Part shown: piece by piece, positions 1 through 8,412 of the stretch
Numbering within the stretch: position 1 is the first letter of the stretch
How the letters are laid out: each line of letters starts with the position of its first letter
Source of the DNA: Variovorax paradoxus
GTDB lineage: Bacteria; Pseudomonadota; Gammaproteobacteria; Burkholderiales; Burkholderiaceae_C
Assembly (NCBI RefSeq): GCF_009498455.1
Contig: NZ_CP045644.1
Coordinates: forward strand, 4,467,001-4,531,000
DNA length: 64,000 nucleotides
Direction: 5' to 3'
Translations under genes and position numbers: made by a program
Notes under the pieces: model-generated
What the model was told of the DNA's origin: nothing
Database searches by the model: none
Seen by the model: the letters and a program-made list of their open reading frames with translations, nothing else

Positions 1-44
1 GCAGCGGCCGGAATCGCCGGCACCACCCGACACCACCCGATGCC

Positions 45-1022
45 TCAACCGCCCGGCGCGACCACCGTGACCCAGTAGCGCGTGCGAAAGAGCACATCCA
101 CCGGCAAGGCCTGCGGCAGGCTGTCGAGCACCGGGCCGGTGTCGCGCAGCTGGAAGACGCCCGACACGCGCAGGTCGGCCACGGCCGGGTCGCAGCGCAG
201 CACGCCGGGCCGGTAGCGGCCCAGCTCGGCGAGAAAGTCGTGCAGCCGCATGTTCCTGGCGCGCAAGACACCGCGCGACCAATCGTCGGCATCGGCATCT
301 GCCGCCGTGATCTCGCCGACGGCCTTCGCGGAGAACATGGCCTGCTCGCCGGCACGCACCACTGCCGTCAGGCTGCGCGCGTCGTCGGGGCGAATCTCGA
401 CCGCGCCGTCGAGCACCGTCAGGTGGCTGCGATCGCCTTCGTGCTGCCGGACCACGAAGCGCGTGCCCAGCGCACGCAGCCGCCCCTGCGCGGTCTCGAC
501 CATGAAGGGGCGGTAGGCGGGGTCGGAAGAGGGCACTGCGTCGGACGCCGTCTCGATGAGTATTTCGCCCGCGTGCAGCCGCACCAGGCGCTGCGTCGCG
601 CCGTAGGCCACGTCGATGGCGGTCGCGGTGTTGAGCTGGATGCGCGTGCCGTCGGCCAGGCGCAGTTCGCGGCGCTCGCCGGTGGGGGTGCGGTGGTCGG
701 CCAGCCATTCGCGCGCCGGCGACGCACGCCACGCCAGCCAGCCGGCGGGCGCCGCGGTCAGCAGCACGGCCAGCGCCTTGACGGCCGCGCGGCGGTCGCT
801 TCGCACCGTGCGGCCCAGCACCGGCATCGACAGCGCGCCCGGCAGCCTGCCGAACTTGCCGCTCACCTGCTCGGCGCGCTGCCAGGCCGCTTCGTGCGCG
901 GGGTCGGCCGCGCGCCAGCGCGTCCATCGCGTGCGATCGGCCGCCGTGGCCTCGCCCGACTGCATCAGGAAGAACCATTGCGCCGCCTGCAGGGCGACCG
1001 CCTTGTCGACCACGACCGTCAT
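45..1022 (-). CDS. fecR: FecR-family anti-sigma factor / sensor
   Basis: This 325-residue protein is an inner-membrane FecR-type sensor that carries the signal from a TonB-dependent receptor to its partner ECF sigma factor. The N-terminal DUF4880 region (about residues 8-50, with WFFLMQSGE) is followed by one hydrophobic segment near residues 85-105. A periplasmic FecR domain comes next (TPTGERRELRLADGTRIQLN), and the C-terminal tail resembles a short secretin/TonB domain. I chose the ATG at 1022, just downstream of fecI; the same frame stays open upstream but there overlaps the sigma gene. The receptor gene would be expected beyond the left edge of the window. It is probably transcribed with fecI from the Fur-box promoter. 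Confidence 0.9.
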   Translation of the reverse strand: MTVVVDKAVALQAAQWFFLMQSGEATAADRTRWTRWRAADPAHEAAWQRAEQVSGKFGRLPGALSMPVLGRTVRSDRRAAVKALAVLLTAAPAGWLAWRASPAREWLADHRTPTGERRELRLADGTRIQLNTATAIDVAYGATQRLVRLHAGEILIETASDAVPSSDPAYRPFMVETAQGRLRALGTRFVVRQHEGDRSHLTVLDGAVEIRPDDARSLTAVVRAGEQAMFSAKAVGEITAADADADDWSRGVLRARNMRLHDFLAELGRYRPGVLRCDPAVADLRVSGVFQLRDTGPVLDSLPQALPVDVLFRTRYWVTVVAPGG

Positions 1023-1036
1023 CGTGCGCTGCACCG

Positions 1037-1561
1037 TCACGCGACCAGCAGGATGCAGCGGGCCATGGCCTCGGCCATGTAGCGCTTGACCGTGCGTTCG
1101 CTCACGCCCAGCTTCGTCGCGATGTCGGCATAGCCCAGCCCTTCGAGCTGCGCCATCAGGAAGGCCTGGCGCACCGGCGGCGCCAGGCCGTCGAGCATCG
1201 CGTCGATTTCTTGCAGGGTTTCGAGAATGATCGCCTGCTGCTCGGGCGAGGGCGCCAACGGCTCGGGCAATGCGCTCAACGCATCGAGGTAGGCCTGCTC
1301 CAACGAACGCCGGCGGTACAGGTTGGCCAGCAGCCGCTTGGCGACCACCGTCAGGTAGGCGCGCGGCTCCCGCAATTGCCAGTCGCACTGCTTCTCGGGC
1401 GTGTGGTCTGGCGCGGTGAGGATGCGCAGGAAGGTGTCTTGTGCCAGGTCTGCCGCATCGAAGGCATTGCCGAGCTTCCTGCGCAACCAGCCCTGCAACC
1501 ACCCGTGGTGCTCGCTATAGAGCGTGTGGATGTGCGGGTTCAGAGCGGGATCGGCGGCCAT
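1037..1561 (-). CDS. fecI: FecI-type ECF RNA polymerase sigma factor
   Basis: A 174-residue extracytoplasmic-function sigma factor of the FecI group, which would direct transcription of an iron-siderophore receptor when released by FecR. Region 2 covers about residues 10-80 (DAADLAQDTFLRIL, then REPRAYLTVVAKRLLANLYR). Region 4 covers about residues 110-168 and ends in the helix-turn-helix GYADIATKLGVSERTVKRY. Length is normal for the family. fecR follows 14 bases downstream, so the two form an operon. A Fur-box-like palindrome lies about 30 bases before the ATG, pointing to iron repression. Confidence 0.92.
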   Translation of the reverse strand: MAADPALNPHIHTLYSEHHGWLQGWLRRKLGNAFDAADLAQDTFLRILTAPDHTPEKQCDWQLREPRAYLTVVAKRLLANLYRRRSLEQAYLDALSALPEPLAPSPEQQAIILETLQEIDAMLDGLAPPVRQAFLMAQLEGLGYADIATKLGVSERTVKRYMAEAMARCILLVA

Positions 1562-1591
1562 GGCGAACGTAGTGCGGTGGCCAGGCCATCC

Positions 1592-1611
1592 AAATAAGAA
1601 TTATTCTCATT
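1592..1611. promoter_or_regulatory. Fur box upstream of fecIR
   Basis: An AT-rich palindromic block, AATAAGAATTATTCTCATT, sits in otherwise GC-rich DNA about 30-50 bases upstream of the fecI start. It resembles the 19-bp Fur consensus (GATAATGATAATCATTATC) in its paired AGAAT/ATTCT arms. Iron-dependent Fur control is established for FecI/FecR systems. The assignment is by sequence similarity only. Confidence 0.7.
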
Positions 1612-1634
1612 GTATGTCGGCTGCGCACCCATGG

Positions 1635-2006
1635 CTACGTTCGGGGCTGCTGCACCAGTTGAAGCTCGTTGCCGGCGGGGTCGCGCAATGTGGCGAGGAT
1701 GCCGCCCCATGACTGCGGCTCGGGGAGGCCGCTGAAGGCGACGCCGAGTGATGAGAGTTCGGTGTACTTCGACTGGATGTCTTCGACGTCGAAAGACAGG
1801 CCTGTGAAGCGGCCTACCAGGGCCTGGTCTTCTGGCGGGGCATCTGCTTCGACACGTTCGACCACGAGGCTCATCGGACCTGCGCCGAACACGCAGAAGC
1901 CCTGTTCGCGTCCGTCGGCCTTCAGGGGCAGGCCGAGGGTCTCTTCATAGAAGCGGGAGGCGAGAGCGAGGTCTTTGACGAAGATGCGGGCGGTGTGAAG
2001 CTGCAT
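1635..2006 (-). CDS. VOC (glyoxalase/bleomycin-resistance) family protein
   Basis: A 123-residue single VOC domain of the glyoxalase/bleomycin-resistance/extradiol-dioxygenase superfamily. Typical features are the opening beta strand with LHTARIFVKDLALASRFYEE, the central FTGLSFDVEDIQSKYTEL and the terminal ILATLRDPAGNELQLVQ, in which the last Glu is a usual metal ligand. Substrate cannot be inferred. The ATG at 2006 begins at the canonical domain start. It is on the same strand as its neighbours but separated by gaps of 44 bases or more. Confidence 0.82.
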   Translation of the reverse strand: MQLHTARIFVKDLALASRFYEETLGLPLKADGREQGFCVFGAGPMSLVVERVEADAPPEDQALVGRFTGLSFDVEDIQSKYTELSSLGVAFSGLPEPQSWGGILATLRDPAGNELQLVQQPRT

Positions 2007-2050
2007 GGTGTCTCCTGGCTCGGGGTGAGGCGCATGCCAGGCGGGGACCT

Positions 2051-2611
2051 TCAGTGAAGGGCACCCGCAAGGCGCTCGAAGTGGCGCTGATAGACATTCG
2101 CGTAGTTGTTGCCGACTTGGCAGCAGGTGATGTCTCCGTAGCTCACCACGGAGAGTGTGTCTGCCCAGTTGCCGGCCCCCGTGAAATGCTCGATTTGCAG
2201 CGAATCGCCTTCGATCTGAACGACCCACCCGATCAGGAACTCGTTGAGTTCGCCGGCCTCGCATTCCACGATCATCAGCGCGTGACGCAAGCTCAGCTGC
2301 GCAATCAACGCGGGCCAACTGCGCACATCGAACTCGAATCCAAACGGCACCTGCGCTCCCAAGCCTTCCTCGAAGATCAGCTGCTTCTGAAGGCTGTTGG
2401 TGGCCGTCAATTCCACCTGCGTGATGTCCTCGGTTCTGAGTGCCATCAGGCCGTCCAGTCGGAAGTCGTAGACGTACTGAATCAGGACCAGTTCTGACGA
2501 GACCGCCAGCACGAAGCCTTGGATTTGCGAATCGTCGATGCCCGTCCGGTAGATCGAGACGAGATCACGATCCTCCAAATGCTGTTCGAGCTGCTGCTTC
2601 TGGGGTGTCAT
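2051..2611 (-). CDS. Hypothetical protein, 186 residues
   Basis: I do not recognise this protein. It is soluble and acidic, with no signal peptide or membrane segment. Alternating beta-rich stretches (GFVLAVSSELVLIQYVYDF and LIGWVVQIEGDSLQIEHFTG) suggest a small beta-barrel or two repeated Sm/PRC-like sheets. Codon use matches the surrounding chromosome, and the frame is open and uninterrupted. It lies between a VOC gene and a DUF4287 gene on the same strand. No function is proposed. Confidence 0.6.
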   Translation of the reverse strand: MTPQKQQLEQHLEDRDLVSIYRTGIDDSQIQGFVLAVSSELVLIQYVYDFRLDGLMALRTEDITQVELTATNSLQKQLIFEEGLGAQVPFGFEFDVRSWPALIAQLSLRHALMIVECEAGELNEFLIGWVVQIEGDSLQIEHFTGAGNWADTLSVVSYGDITCCQVGNNYANVYQRHFERLAGALH

Positions 2612-2632
2612 TGAGGAGCGGTAGAGCCAGCG

Positions 2633-2842
2633 CTACTTCTTCGCAAGAAACGCCGCAACCAACGCATTCGCATGCCCATGACCCATCTTGTGCTGGGTCT
2701 TGAGTTGGCTCACAAGCTCCATATGCTTCAGAGGTCCTGCAGCCTGAAGAATGTCCATCCAATGCGAAATCGGCTGGCCGTAGTTCTTCTCGATGGAGGG
2801 GAAGTACGAGGCAGGTCCTTTTACCTTGGCGGTCTCGGTCAT
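2633..2842 (-). CDS. DUF4287 domain protein
   Basis: A 69-residue protein matching the DUF4287 family over its whole length: SYFPSIEKNYGQPISHWMDI, then GPLKHMELVSQLKTQHKMGH and the terminal GHGHANALVAA. The family is widespread in bacteria and often found with DUF5655 domains; its biochemical role is unknown. Start and length agree with the family. It is followed by the 186-residue hypothetical gene 21 bases downstream and may share a transcript with it. Confidence 0.8.
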   Translation of the reverse strand: MTETAKVKGPASYFPSIEKNYGQPISHWMDILQAAGPLKHMELVSQLKTQHKMGHGHANALVAAFLAKK

Positions 2843-2935
2843 GAGCGGCTCTTTCGTAGGTTGAGGTGGGGTTCGTGCAAAGCCCGAAGGAAAATCAGGA
2901 ATGGTAAAGCGATGAATCGCCGCGAGGCTCTGAAC

Positions 2936-3120
2936 TCAGTTCGTAGTCCGCCGCATGCGGAACTCGCCGCCTGCGTACAACACCAGCGCGATCACCTGGC
3001 CATTGGCAGCGCGTTCAAACTACAGTTGGATGCGCGCGTTCTTCACCAGCCCGGCGGCCAGTTCGTCTTCAACGACGAAGAAGGAAAAGTTCGTAGTCAC
3101 TTGCGTACTCGTCGCCGCTA
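2936..3120 (-). pseudogene. C-terminal remnant of a serine hydrolase/DUF3471-type protein
   Basis: The minus strand reads FERAANGQVIALVLYAGGEF followed by MRRTTN and a stop. This is the usual C-terminal end of beta-lactamase-like serine hydrolases or related DUF3471 tails. Just upstream, after an in-frame TAG at 3022-3024, the same frame gives EDELAAGLVKNARIQL. Another frame gives FSGDEYASDYEL, the expected start of that tail domain. At least one frameshift and one nonsense codon are therefore present and only about 60 codons survive. The 5' side runs into the neighbouring gene, so the rest has been lost. Confidence 0.4.
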
Positions 3121-3819
3121 AACGCTTTGCACGCTCCAATAGATTTCGGTTTCGGGAGCGCACACGAAACCTTCCAGGGTGGGATGTCGGGCAAGGCGTT
3201 CGACGTTCGGCCTCGACGAGCAAAAAATTGTGAAGTGGCTGTCCCAATGGGCAGTCCAGAGGTTGGCCTTGTCTGGGGTGAACACACTTCCGCTCGTGAG
3301 CGCGACCTTGGCGCTTGCTGGTTTTAGATCGTCGATCCAGCAGAGCTTGCGTTCAGTGCAGAACTCGTCACCCACCCAAAGCCATTCCTGCGCGAGCGAC
3401 TGTATGAACGACAGGACCGGATCCTGAATCAACTCTGGAAAAAGACCTTCAACAGGAGCAAGCAATCTGTGCTGGCTCAGCGAATTCGCTAGTACGTCGG
3501 CAAGTTCCTCGTCGGCAAAGTCCTTTCTCAGGCCGCCGATCATTGTCCTCAGTGCCACATCGATTGACGCGATCGAAGGAAATCCACAGAGGTCACGCAC
3601 CTGCGACCACCGGACTGATTCAAATGTTTGGCAAAGCTCGTCCGCACTCCAGTCTTCCCGCGCGGCATTGGTCAGGTCGAACGTGGTCGACTTGGGACGC
3701 ATGAACGGACTAAGAAGCACATAGGCGGCTTCAAATGCACCGTCGTAGAAGGGTAAGACGGGGCCTTCCAGTGGGCAAATGGCGTATCGGTCTGGATCGG
3801 GAAACACGCGTTGATTCAT
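3118..3819 (-). CDS. Hypothetical protein, possibly DUF2711-like
   Basis: A 233-residue soluble protein of unknown function. Features recalled from DUF2711-type proteins are present: an N-terminal PFYDGAFEAAYVLLSPFMRP, a central ALRTMIGGLRKDFADEELAD and a C-terminal WDSHFTIFCSSRPNVERLAR ending in a conserved Trp after TEIYW. The family assignment is from memory of motif order and is tentative. The gene is intact and its stop overlaps the decayed hydrolase remnant downstream. Confidence 0.55.
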   Translation of the reverse strand: MNQRVFPDPDRYAICPLEGPVLPFYDGAFEAAYVLLSPFMRPKSTTFDLTNAAREDWSADELCQTFESVRWSQVRDLCGFPSIASIDVALRTMIGGLRKDFADEELADVLANSLSQHRLLAPVEGLFPELIQDPVLSFIQSLAQEWLWVGDEFCTERKLCWIDDLKPASAKVALTSGSVFTPDKANLWTAHWDSHFTIFCSSRPNVERLARHPTLEGFVCAPETEIYWSVQSV

Positions 3820-3892
3820 GGGCTCAGTCTAGAGCGGTCGGACCTGCCCGGTTGTGGCCGAACGGTGCTCAGGTCTATGAGCGGCGGATTGC

Positions 3893-4249
3893 TCAGCCGC
3901 TCACAGTCAAGCCATCTTTCCCACGGAGGATTGCGGCCAGTGCTTCCTCAATACTCTGTCGGCTCCAGTTTTCTGGCAGAAACTCGATCTCATATTTCGA
4001 GTGACCATCGAGCAACGAAGCCGCCTCCGTGCTCAACGTTGCGACAAAGCCAGACGCGTGAAGCGCAACCTCCAACCGGTCGACACGATGTACTACCTGG
4101 TCAACAACCATCACTTCGATGTCACTGGAGTCGACTCTACGAGCTAGCGAGAAACAATAGTCCTGCTTCGGGTCGTGGCAGTAGATGTATGCCATTCCAT
4201 CGTAGGAACCGCTCTTTACCGAGGCACTGACAGTTGCAAGTAATCGCAT
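3893..4249 (-). CDS. Hypothetical protein, 118 residues
   Basis: An uncharacterised 118-residue protein beginning MRLLATVSASVKSGSYDGM. It is probably a small alpha/beta protein: YIYCHDPKQDYCFSLARRVD, then VMVVDQVVHRVDRLEVAL and a C-terminal helix SRQSIEEALAAILRGKDG. The frame remains open well upstream of the ATG at 4249, but that part overlaps the DUF1272 gene in another frame and has no protein-like character, so I take the ATG at 4249. The size and acidic surface would suit an immunity-type protein, but nothing nearby supports that. Confidence 0.5.
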   Translation of the reverse strand: MRLLATVSASVKSGSYDGMAYIYCHDPKQDYCFSLARRVDSSDIEVMVVDQVVHRVDRLEVALHASGFVATLSTEAASLLDGHSKYEIEFLPENWSRQSIEEALAAILRGKDGLTVSG

Positions 4250-4346
4250 TTGTTTGGTCGGAGCGAAGTATCGAAGTTGCCCGGAAGTATCGCCGAGCCG
4301 CCTGCACGAGCCTCCAGTTCGACGAACATGCCGTGACGACGGAACT

Positions 4347-4595
4347 TCACGATGCCGCAGCACAACCTTCAGGCTTGAACACCCGCGTGGTCGACCCCGG
4401 AAACTTCTCAAGCTTGGCCGCCGGCCGCGACGGACGCGGAAGCAACTCTCCGCCACAGTTCGGACATGTGCCTGCGAGGCGTTGGCTCGCGCATTCACTG
4501 CAGAACGTGCACTCGAAAGAACAGATGCGGGCATCGGCTGAATCCGGCGGCAAGTCTCGGTTGCAGCATTCACACCCGGGGCGCATTTGGAGCAT
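4347..4595 (-). CDS. DUF1272 zinc-ribbon-like protein
   Basis: An 82-residue Cys-rich protein of the DUF1272 family. It shows the family pattern MLQMRPGCECCNRDLPPDSA, ARICSFECTFCSECAS and TCPNCGGELLPRPSRPAA. The paired Cys residues probably bind one or two zinc ions, as inferred for the family. Function is unknown. The family core ends near residue 60; the extra C-terminal 20 residues are unique here. Confidence 0.85.
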   Translation of the reverse strand: MLQMRPGCECCNRDLPPDSADARICSFECTFCSECASQRLAGTCPNCGGELLPRPSRPAAKLEKFPGSTTRVFKPEGCAAAS

Positions 4596-4706
4596 GGCGA
4601 AACCTCTGAGAGAGTTTTGTCGCTTGAGCTTAAACGAAGGCCATGTGGCCGATGACGGAAGTCAGTCCGTCGATCCGATGGGGCCGAGCGCGACCGTCGA
4701 CCAGCC

Positions 4707-5156
4707 TCATCGAGATCGAGCGGCTGACCAACGAACCAAAAAGCAATGCGTGTCGTTGGAGCTCTCGTGCACAAACCCATGACGCCCGTAGAGCGCTCCC
4801 ACCGGGTTCCACTTCAGATGCTCCAGTCGCACCGTTTGGTTGTTTCGGTCAGCCTGCTCCAGCTGATGACGAAGCACCGCTGAACCAATGCCCGCGCGCT
4901 GAAAGGCCGGCAAGACGTAGAAATCGCCAATCCGGCGGTGACCATCGACCTCCCATGTGGCGATCGTGCCGACCGGCGTTGCACCTTTGAGAATGACCGA
5001 CCACGGGCGCTCTCGCCATCTGCTCAGATGCAGGTTCCGCTGGAAGTCGTCATCCCATCCCCATCGCGCAGCAACGTAGGGGCCGAGTGCCTGTCGCTTG
5101 GTATCGAACGCAAACTCGCAATCCGAGTCGAGGGCGGCGCGCAGAGTTGGGTTCAT
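4707..5156 (-). CDS. GNAT-family N-acetyltransferase
   Basis: A 149-residue acyl-CoA N-acyltransferase of the GNAT superfamily. It opens with MNPTLRAALDSDCEFAFDTK and carries the conserved IGDFYVLPAFQRAGIGSAVL, whose QRAGIGS segment is the acetyl-CoA pyrophosphate loop. The GALYGRHGFVHESS signature follows near the C-terminus. The substrate is unknown. The ATG at 5156 matches the normal N-terminus of these proteins. Confidence 0.88.
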   Translation of the reverse strand: MNPTLRAALDSDCEFAFDTKRQALGPYVAARWGWDDDFQRNLHLSRWRERPWSVILKGATPVGTIATWEVDGHRRIGDFYVLPAFQRAGIGSAVLRHQLEQADRNNQTVRLEHLKWNPVGALYGRHGFVHESSNDTHCFLVRWSAARSR

Positions 5157-5176
5157 TGAAGCTCGCTGGTTCCCAT

Positions 5177-5515
5177 TCACAGACGGATGCCGCGACGCAT
5201 GCGGTTCAAGCGGCTGCTCATCATCCACGCAACCACCGGCCCGATCACCATGCCAGCCAGGCAGCTCCACAAAACGACATGGCTCCTGAGTTCCAGCAGC
5301 CACGTGAGAACCGGGTACTGAGCGCTCACGGCCTCCGAGAAGCTCCACCAATACGAGGCGCCGCGTCCGGGTCCCGTTCGATGTTTAGTGCCGTCGAGCC
5401 AGTAGGCGGCAAGCGGTGCGAGGCCCAGATAGGCAAACATCGCCGCCCAGGGGCCGAGCACGATGGCGCCCAGAAAGGCATCGACGAAACGGGACCGCAT
5501 CGATCTACCGCTCAC
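5177..5515 (-). CDS. Small integral membrane protein
   Basis: A 112-residue hypothetical membrane protein with two clear hydrophobic segments, FLGAIVLGPWAAMFAYLGLA near residues 14-35 and a second near residues 80-98 (VLWSCLAGMVIGPVVAWMM). It ends in a basic tail with RLNRMRRGIRL. Its start overlaps the 3' end of the kinase gene by 11 bases (a second ATG lies 15 bases in), suggesting translational coupling. No family is recognised. Confidence 0.5.
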   Translation of the reverse strand: MSGRSMRSRFVDAFLGAIVLGPWAAMFAYLGLAPLAAYWLDGTKHRTGPGRGASYWWSFSEAVSAQYPVLTWLLELRSHVVLWSCLAGMVIGPVVAWMMSSRLNRMRRGIRL

Positions 5516-6032
5516 GCACTCGCCGCCAGATCAAGTCCGCCGCCTCACCCGCACTCACAAGCGCCGAATCAACCACCAAGCGCTCCGTGCCCCAAGCCTC
5601 GTAGTCATGCCGAAGCACAGCCTCCCAGCTCGGCAACGCAAAGCCCGCAATGTCGGCCTCCCGGCTCTCCACGCGTCGGCGGTGTTCCGCAACGTCAGAG
5701 CACACGACTTCAACCTCCACCAGATGCGATGACGTCTCCGTCGCCACGGCACGCCACGCTTCACGCGTGACCGACAGCGGGTTGACGCAATCCACAACTA
5801 CGGCCATGCCGAGTGAGAGGTTGGACCGAGCCAGTGCGTACGCGACGACATAGCCCGCCGGGCCCACGTCTTCAGCGTTTTCACTCGCAGTCTTCAGCGC
5901 GTGTTCGATAGCGTCGATGCGCAGGTACACCGAAGGAACACGCGCCACGAGTTCGCGCGCGATGGTGGTCTTGCCTGTGCCGGGCAGTCCGCTCAGGGCA
6001 ATCAGCGTTCGATGCTTGGGTTCTCCGATCAC
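5505..6032 (-). CDS. P-loop AAA/zeta-toxin-like kinase
   Basis: A 175-residue P-loop NTPase of the small-molecule kinase type. The Walker A motif GLPGTGKTT is at residues 15-23. A following YLRIDAIEHAL, a Walker-B-like AVVVDCVN and an arginine-rich lid (AEHRRRVESREAD) resemble gluconate/shikimate-type kinases and AAA_33 proteins. The phosphorylated substrate is unknown. The start codon is GTG and overlaps the stop of the upstream DUF1016 gene in a GTGA arrangement, so the two are probably translationally coupled. Confidence 0.8.
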   Translation of the reverse strand: MIGEPKHRTLIALSGLPGTGKTTIARELVARVPSVYLRIDAIEHALKTASENAEDVGPAGYVVAYALARSNLSLGMAVVVDCVNPLSVTREAWRAVATETSSHLVEVEVVCSDVAEHRRRVESREADIAGFALPSWEAVLRHDYEAWGTERLVVDSALVSAGEAADLIWRRVRER

Positions 6033-7096
6033 GCTCGACCATCCTTCTTTTTGCGCGTCACTGAATCCACTTCATCCGGCGCACTCAACGCATAAAACTC
6101 ATGCAACTTCGCCGCCAGCATCTGCTTGTCTGGCAGCTGCGTCTGGTATTGCGCCACCAACGCAGGCGAGAGTGTGCGGCTCAGCGCGTACTCCACCACC
6201 TCGCTGTCCTTGCTGGCGCACAGCAGCAGGCCGATGGCCGGGTTCTCGTGCGGCTTCTTCACATCGCGGTCCAGGGCTTCCAGGTAGAAGTTCAGCTTGC
6301 CCAGATGCTCGGGTTCGAAGGCGGTGACCTTCAACTCGATGGCCACCAGGCAGTTCAGGCCACGATGGAAGAACAGCAGGTCCAACGCAAAGTCTTGTGC
6401 GCCCACCTGCACCGGGTATTCGCTGCCGATGTAGCAGAAGTCCCGCCCCAGCTCGGTCAGGAACCGGCCCAGGTTCATCAAGAGGCTGCGGTGCAGCTCG
6501 GCCTCGGAGTGCGGGTCTGGCAGGGCCAGAAAGTCCAGCAGGTAGGCGTCCTTGAAGTGCTGCGCAGCCTGCGGCTGTATTTCTCTCAACGCTGTTGAGA
6601 CTTTGGGCGGGTGGAGCACGGCGCGCTCGAACAGGCCGCTGTCGATCTGCCGCGCCACTTCACGCACCTGCCAGCCTTGCTGCGCCGTCATGCGCAGGTA
6701 GAACTCGCGTTCCTCCTCGCGCTTGGTGCGACTGAGAATGTGCAAATGCGAGGACCACGGAATTTCTCTCAACAGTGTTGAGAGTTTTGACCCCGGCGGA
6801 TACGCCTGAAAAAACTGCCGCATGCGCCACAGGTTCTGGGCTGAAAAGCCGCGCCGGCCTGGCTCCCGCTGGGCGATGTAGGCCGCCAGTTGCTCCACGG
6901 TTCCCTTGGCCCAGCCATCGGCTTCGATGCGTTGATGCAGATACTGGCCAATGCGCCAATAGAGCTCGATCACTTCGGCGTTGACCACCTTGGCCACGCG
7001 CTGTCGCGCCCCCTGGATCAACAGGACCACCTCGCCGAAGGCAGCCTCTGAACTCGCGGCCACCGCGCGGCGCGTTGGCTTGGTCGTCTTGCTCAT
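6029..7096 (-). CDS. DUF1016/YhcG-type PDDEXK nuclease domain protein
   Basis: A 355-residue member of the YhcG/DUF1016 family. The N-terminal DUF1016_N region includes VIELYWRIGQYLHQRIEADG and GFSAQNLWRMRQFFQAYP. The C-terminal PDDEXK-like nuclease domain includes FCYIGSEYPVQVGAQDFALD, LLFFHRGLNCLVAIELK and KLNFYLEALDRD. Such genes are frequently embedded in type I restriction operons. Here no intact hsd gene remains, but a 29-codon reading frame resembling the HsdM start lies immediately upstream and overlaps this ATG by 4 bases. It is probably an orphan of a deleted restriction locus. Confidence 0.88.
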   Translation of the reverse strand: MSKTTKPTRRAVAASSEAAFGEVVLLIQGARQRVAKVVNAEVIELYWRIGQYLHQRIEADGWAKGTVEQLAAYIAQREPGRRGFSAQNLWRMRQFFQAYPPGSKLSTLLREIPWSSHLHILSRTKREEEREFYLRMTAQQGWQVREVARQIDSGLFERAVLHPPKVSTALREIQPQAAQHFKDAYLLDFLALPDPHSEAELHRSLLMNLGRFLTELGRDFCYIGSEYPVQVGAQDFALDLLFFHRGLNCLVAIELKVTAFEPEHLGKLNFYLEALDRDVKKPHENPAIGLLLCASKDSEVVEYALSRTLSPALVAQYQTQLPDKQMLAAKLHEFYALSAPDEVDSVTRKKKDGRA

Positions 7097-7182
7097 GCCT
7101 TCGAGCCCATCAGCAGTCCATCGAGCGGGCCTTCGGCTGCCAGGATGAAGGAGGCAATCTTGTGGTGGGTGGCTTGATCCAT
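7093..7182 (-). pseudogene. hsdM: N-terminal scar of hsdM (type I methyltransferase)
   Basis: This 29-codon frame begins MDQATHHKIASFI, the hallmark N-terminus of many type I restriction methyltransferases (MDQxTHNKIVSFIW), then switches to unrelated sequence ending MGSKA. I infer that hsdM was removed by an internal deletion, leaving its first codons fused to a short tail. The stop overlaps the ATG of the DUF1016 gene, so the original operon coupling has been kept. The match is short and rests on memory of the family N-terminus. Confidence 0.45.
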
Positions 7183-7295
7183 TTTTAGATTCTCTCGCAG
7201 CCCGGGGAGCGCTTCTCGGGGCAAGAGGTGGCGGACGGCCAAGCGAAATGGCGCATGGCTGCACGTGCGCCGTCCCCTTTTTGCCATCGCCCGCA

Positions 7296-7556
7296 TCACC
7301 TCTGCGCAGCTCTCCCCACCTCACACGCCTGAAACAACCCCATCGCATCCCGAGCCAGCTCCGCCGCGATCCACAACACGTTGTCCAGATGCTCCGGCCC
7401 CGCATCTTCGAACCATCGGTTGCCGTCGCCGTGGCAGCACCACAGCAGCGAGTTCAGTTGCGCGAGTTTGTTTTCGAGGAGGTCCGACGGGGTGGGCCCG
7501 CAGGCGGTGTCGGGGGATGCCGGCGTGCGAGGCCGGGCTATAGTTGAAGTAGCCAT
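7296..7556 (-). CDS. Hypothetical protein, 86 residues
   Basis: A small protein of unknown function. The first 20 residues are Ala/Thr/Pro-rich and look disordered. The body, SDLLENKLAQLNSLLWCCHG then a C-terminal DNVLWIAAELARDAMGLFQA, is predicted to form two amphipathic helices. I recall similar short helical proteins in Burkholderiales but no named family. The 296 bases upstream (7557-7852) contain no gene that I can support. Confidence 0.45.
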   Translation of the reverse strand: MATSTIARPRTPASPDTACGPTPSDLLENKLAQLNSLLWCCHGDGNRWFEDAGPEHLDNVLWIAAELARDAMGLFQACEVGRAAQR

Positions 7557-7852
7557 TTGGTGTGCTCCTTTTCGAAAGTGTTGGCACGACTTGTGGTTAG
7601 ACGGTCAGGGTGTGTCAGCACCCTGGCCGTCGCCTTTTGTGCCTCGCGTTCGCATCGATATGCATTGCCACATCGATGACCCGCCGCGAGGCGAAGCAGT
7701 CCTGCTTTCCTTGCCCACACAGCGGGGCGTCGGATGACAGGGGCATCCACTGTAGAGAAGCGCGGCGCACGCTGGTGGACCGAATGCGCCAGTAAGTCTC
7801 GAATCGCGCGGATAAGTGACGTGGCGGGCAGAAAGAGAAGAGCAGAGCGCCG

Positions 7853-8347
7853 TCAGATCAGCGGCACCGTCGCTTCCTTCAACACGCGCAGCACGAAGTG
7901 CGATTTGCTGTGCCGAATGCCAGGAATCTTGTAGAGCTTCTCGCGCAGCAGCCGCTCGTAGTCACGCGTGTCGCGCACGGCGATGCGGATGTAGTAGTCG
8001 TAGTCGCCCGACACGAGGTAGGCCTCCTGGATCTCGGGAATGGTGGCGAGGGTGCGGCCGAAGTCGTACAGGGTTTCGTCGGTGTGACTCTCGAGCGTGA
8101 CCTGCACGATGACCGAGTCGTGGTACCCCAGCTTGGCCGGGTCGATGTCGACGGTGTAGCGCTTGATGACGCCCGATGCCTCGAGTTTCTTGATGCGCGT
8201 CCAGCAGCTGGTGGGCGACAGGCCGACCTCGTTGCCGATCTCCTGCAGGGTCTTGCGCGAGTCGAGCAGCAGCACCCGCAGGATCGCCAGATCGGTCTTG
8301 TCGAAAGATCCTTCGTTGTCTGACGATGTTTGGCGATTGGTTTTCAT
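7853..8347 (-). CDS. Lrp/AsnC-family transcriptional regulator
   Basis: A 164-residue Lrp/AsnC regulator. The winged helix-turn-helix lies at about residues 15-75 ([20 protein letters not shown], then [20 protein letters not shown]). The RAM ligand-binding domain follows at about residues 80-150 ([20 protein letters not shown] and [19 protein letters not shown]). It is divergent from the acetolactate synthase gene, with only 65 bases between start codons, so it most likely controls that gene in response to an amino acid such as a branched-chain one. The ligand is inference from context. Confidence 0.92.
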   Translation of the reverse strand: MKTNRQTSSDNEGSFDKTDLAILRVLLLDSRKTLQEIGNEVGLSPTSCWTRIKKLEASGVIKRYTVDIDPAKLGYHDSVIVQVTLESHTDETLYDFGRTLATIPEIQEAYLVSGDYDYYIRIAVRDTRDYERLLREKLYKIPGIRHSKSHFVLRVLKEATVPLI

Positions 8348-8412
8348 GTTTCGAGCTTAAACAGCCAAAAGAAAGAAGCAAATTCTGCCTCAAGAGCGGA
8401 AGAATTGACGGC

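Noticed and set aside
2672-3121. Plus-strand frame across DUF4287 and the decayed hydrolase
   Set aside because: No protein-like pattern. The minus strand explains the region.
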